A stretch of 7,228 bases of DNA from assembly GCA_003510765.1 (NCBI GenBank), contig DOKV01000071.1, forward strand, positions 1 to 7,228, given 5' to 3'. Of the stretch, positions 5,014-7,228 are shown one piece after another. Each line of letters starts with the position of its first letter. Within the stretch, counting starts at the first letter, position 1. The notes below the pieces were generated by a model that worked only from the letters and a program-made list of their open reading frames with translations, ran no database searches and was not told where the DNA came from. The translations under genes were made by a program, and so were the position numbers. Origin of the DNA: Clostridiaceae bacterium (GTDB lineage Bacteria; Bacillota; Clostridia; Clostridiales; Clostridiaceae).

Positions 5014-6411
5014 ATGGTAGCATTTCAAAAAATGACATCGGGGAAATTTCTTTTCTGGATGTTTGGCATTTTCTTTCTGCTCTTAGTCTCTTCTGGGATC
5101 TTTGCTGCACTAGGGGTACCTATGAATGGAACCTTTATGCTGCAAGTCTTTTTCTATGGACTACTTTTTGTGGTCTTCTACTTTGGGGGATTGGCGAAGG
5201 AAGAACGGGGTCTTCTATTTACTAAGAAGAAGTTGTCTCCTGGGAAACTCATGATCTTTGTGCCTTTTTTCATAGGAGGCATCATCAATATCCTCTATAC
5301 GCTTTTTCTAGAGCGTTTTTCACCAGGTCTTCATCAGTCCTATTTGGAGGCTTCTGACCTTATGGACCAGATCATAGGAGAGGTGGACGTCTTGGGCACG
5401 AGCTTACTATTTCTCTCCGTGGTTATTTTAGCACCCATTGTGGAAGAAATACTTTTTCGTGGTATTTTTTTCAACGTTTTAGGGAAAAAACACAGCACCC
5501 TATTTGCCATGATGATGTCTTCCATAGTCTTTGGGGTTCTTCATCTAGAAACCATGGTGCCCACTTTCATCATTGGCCTTGTCATTTGCTTTATTTATCA
5601 GCAAACTGGGAGTCTTCTCTTGGCCATTCTCGCTCATTTCTTCAACAACCTCATGGCCTTCGTGATGCCCTATGTCTTGGTAGGGAGGAGCCCTGAAGAT
5701 CCTTTGGTGTTGGTTATGGGGAGTGTATTAGTGGTGGCATTTCTATTTTTTACCATATACTTCATTCGGTATGTGTTGAAAAATAGAGAGACGCTGAAGG
5801 AAGACCCCCCTATGCACCGGGTGCTTTTAGATGCCGTAAAGGCGGAAAATGGAAGTCCGTTCTATGATATTTCTAAACCACTATACAGTGGGATGCCTGT
5901 CTATGAAGGGGATCCAGAAGTACTCATTGAACCTGTAGCAACGGTGGATAAGGACGGGTATGCCCTGAATGCGCTGTTTTTCGGGAGCCACAGTGGGACC
6001 CATATGGATTTTCCCAGCCACTTTATGGAGGGGGGCAAATCCATGGAGGCCTTTCCTTTGGCAAAGTTTTATGGTGAAGCTTTGGTGGTGGATGCCTTTT
6101 GGGAGTCCATACCCTTTGGGGAGAAGAAAGTGCTGGCACGAAGTGGCTACCTTACCCTTAATCGGGCAAAGGCTTTGGTAGAAAATGGGGTGGAGCTCAT
6201 AGGTACAGTTCATGAGTCCATCGAAGAAGAACCCCCCTACGAAGTGCATAAATTTCTTTTAAACCATGATATAATCATTTTGGAAAACCTTCACATGGAT
6301 CATGTGAAGAGGGGAAGCTACACTTTGTGTGCCTTTCCACTATCCATCAAAGGTGCCGAAGGCGCACCTGTAAGGGCGGTGCTCATGGATGATTTACCAA
6401 GGAACCCTTAG
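5014..6411 (+). CDS. Fusion of a CPBP-family membrane protease with a C-terminal KynB-like cyclase domain
   Basis: One uninterrupted 465-residue frame (numbered from ATG 5014). Residues 11-253 hold about eight hydrophobic segments and the CPBP/CAAX-protease motifs: EEILFR (Glu144, Glu145, Arg149), FGVLH (His177) and HFFNN (His208, Asn212). A charged linker (about 254-280) follows the last membrane segment, whose trailing Arg/Lys residues suggest a cytoplasmic C-terminal part. Residues 281-465 match the cyclase/kynurenine-formamidase family: YDISKPLYSGMPVY, then HSGTHMDFPSH (His326, His330, Asp332, His336), then His412 and Glu424 (ILENL), with spacings like KynB. CPBP proteins are intramembrane endopeptidases; cyclases are metal-dependent hydrolases. 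The substrate of each is unknown. The join lies near a C6 run (5805-5810) with an internal ATG at 5812, so a separate cyclase product or a one-base indel are alternatives. It overlaps the next gene by 23 bases. Confidence 0.85.
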   Translation: MVAFQKMTSGKFLFWMFGIFFLLLVSSGIFAALGVPMNGTFMLQVFFYGLLFVVFYFGGLAKEERGLLFTKKKLSPGKLMIFVPFFIGGIINILYTLFLERFSPGLHQSYLEASDLMDQIIGEVDVLGTSLLFLSVVILAPIVEEILFRGIFFNVLGKKHSTLFAMMMSSIVFGVLHLETMVPTFIIGLVICFIYQQTGSLLLAILAHFFNNLMAFVMPYVLVGRSPEDPLVLVMGSVLVVAFLFFTIYFIRYVLKNRETLKEDPPMHRVLLDAVKAENGSPFYDISKPLYSGMPVYEGDPEVLIEPVATVDKDGYALNALFFGSHSGTHMDFPSHFMEGGKSMEAFPLAKFYGEALVVDAFWESIPFGEKKVLARSGYLTLNRAKALVENGVELIGTVHESIEEEPPYEVHKFLLNHDIIILENLHMDHVKRGSYTLCAFPLSIKGAEGAPVRAVLMDDLPRNP

Positions 6412-6679
6412 GCTCACCTTTAGAGTGGCCTATGTCCACTCATTAAAGGAAAAGAGAGCTATAGTCAAGAGCATCAAACAAAAAGTACGGAATGTCTTTC
6501 CGGTGGTCATTGTGGAAGTGGAGGAGCTAGACCGGCATAATTACATGGTCTTCGGTCTCACCACCATTTCTTCTGGAAAGGATGTGGTGGATAATACACT
6601 ACAAAAAACAGTGGATTTTATCTTGGATCATTTTGATGTGGAACTGATTCAAGAAGAATTGTATAGAGAACATTTTTAG
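6389..6679 (+). CDS. DUF503 / YlxP-like small conserved protein
   Basis: A 96-residue protein of the DUF503 family (Bacillus YlxP type, about 92 residues). It shows the family's N-terminal strand (TLRLTFRV), the HSLKEKR motif (17-23) followed by an amphipathic helix (KSIKQKVRN), and the VEVEELD and FGLTTIS strands. The function is not settled; in many Firmicutes the homologue sits beside rbfA/infB, whereas here it lies between a CPBP-cyclase gene and a peptidase gene. The ATG at 6389 gives the canonical family N-terminus and lies inside the last codons of the upstream gene, so translation is probably coupled. A weak AAGGG lies about 12 bases upstream. The stop is contained in the next gene's ribosome binding region. 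Confidence 0.9.
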   Translation: MIYQGTLRLTFRVAYVHSLKEKRAIVKSIKQKVRNVFPVVIVEVEELDRHNYMVFGLTTISSGKDVVDNTLQKTVDFILDHFDVELIQEELYREHF

Positions 6680-6689
6680 GAGGGAATCT

Positions 6690-7228
6690 ATGAAATTTCA
6701 AGACTACAAATACCAAAGGCCAGAAATCGCAAGCGTGAAGGAAGAGGCAGAAAAGCACTTTCTCACCATGAAAGAGGCCAAAAACTCTGAAGCCTTTTTA
6801 CAAGGTATGGATGCGTTTATTCAGCTTCGACTACATGTGGAAACCATGTTCCAATTGGTCTCCATTCGTCACAGCATAGACACAAGAGATGAGTTCTATG
6901 ATAAGGAATCAGACTATGTGGATATGGCTATGCCAGAACTACAAGAGCTTGTGACGAAGTTTTATCACTTGATTTTAGAGACGCCTTTCCGCAGCGACAT
7001 TGAAAAGAAATATGGCAAACACTTGATGAACTTGGCAGAGCTTTCCGTGAAAGCTTTTAGACCAGAAATCATTGAAGATCTTCAAGAGGAGAATAGGCTT
7101 TCTTCTGAATACTCCAAGCTGGTGGCTTCCGCAAACATCCATTTTGAAGGGGAAGAACGCAATCTTTCAGGCCTAATTCCTTTCATGGAGCATAAAGATC
7201 GAGCCATTAGAAAAGCAGCTTATGAAGC
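6690..7228 (+). CDS. pepF: M3-family oligoendopeptidase, PepF-like (5' part, runs off the right edge)
   Basis: An ATG at 6690, five bases after AGGAGGG (6678-6684), opens a frame that stays open for 179 codons to the window end. The visible residues match the N-terminal helical domain of clostridial M3 oligoendopeptidases: YKYQRPE near the start, SIRHSIDTRDEFYDKE (58-73), LAELSVKAF (115-123), IIEDLQEENRLSSEYSKL (127-144) and FMEHKDRAIRKAAYE (165-179). These cytoplasmic zinc peptidases cleave short peptides. The HExxH catalytic site would lie several hundred residues further on, outside the window, so activity cannot be judged. It follows the DUF503 gene by ten bases and belongs to the same operon. 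Confidence 0.9.
   Translation, partial: MKFQDYKYQRPEIASVKEEAEKHFLTMKEAKNSEAFLQGMDAFIQLRLHVETMFQLVSIRHSIDTRDEFYDKESDYVDMAMPELQELVTKFYHLILETPFRSDIEKKYGKHLMNLAELSVKAFRPEIIEDLQEENRLSSEYSKLVASANIHFEGEERNLSGLIPFMEHKDRAIRKAAYE

Noticed and set aside
6232..6237. Second C6 run in the cyclase domain as a frameshift site
   Set aside because: The same frame carries recognisable cyclase sequence before and after it (GVELIG, then VHKFLL and ILENL), so no shift has occurred here.
5881..6249. 122-codon minus-strand frame inside the cyclase domain
   Set aside because: Antisense to conserved cyclase motifs, with no recognisable domain or initiation signal.

Overview
The window looks like chromosomal DNA from a low-to-moderate GC anaerobic Firmicute, probably class Clostridia. 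The reasons are strong AGGAGG-type ribosome binding sites, compact genes, sigma-A style promoters, U-tract terminators, and the family mix (HutH with a stand-alone formimino-THF cyclodeaminase, Dps miniferritins of the Listeria type, YchF, a YlxP-type DUF503 protein, and a PepF-like M3 oligoendopeptidase). Genus cannot be fixed from sequence alone. No rRNA, tRNA, insertion sequence or CRISPR array was seen, and no gene-free stretch exceeds 300 bases.

Layout. At the left edge is the start of a minus-strand gene for a membrane-anchored protein (1-80, partial). It diverges from a plus-strand histidine-degradation pair: a possible 29-codon leader ORF (234-323), hutH (330-1808) and an fchA-type cyclodeaminase (1927-2574). 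Next is a tandem pair of nearly identical Dps/miniferritin genes (2711-3148 and 3234-3671). They lie behind a promoter and two adjacent 7-1-7 operator-like repeats resembling PerR boxes, and are closed by a 16-bp-stem terminator. The ATPase gene ychF (3801-4895) has its own well-formed promoter and terminator and appears monocistronic. The right third is an operon starting at an extended -10 promoter with a perfect 12-bp palindrome at the expected transcription start. It holds a fused CPBP membrane protease-cyclase gene (5014-6411), a DUF503 gene overlapping it by 23 bases (6389-6679), and the 5' part of an M3 oligoendopeptidase gene (6690 to the right edge).

How the genes work together. HutH deaminates histidine to urocanate, and the cyclodeaminase handles the one-carbon unit released later as 5-formimino-THF. 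The middle steps (urocanase, imidazolonepropionase, glutamate formiminotransferase) are not in this window. The two Dps proteins should oxidise and store iron under peroxide stress. The most unusual object is the single reading frame joining an intact CPBP (CAAX-protease-like) membrane domain to a C-terminal kynurenine-formamidase-like cyclase domain that keeps the metal-binding residues. The join sits at a run of six C residues beside a usable internal start, so a one-base indel is the main competing explanation.
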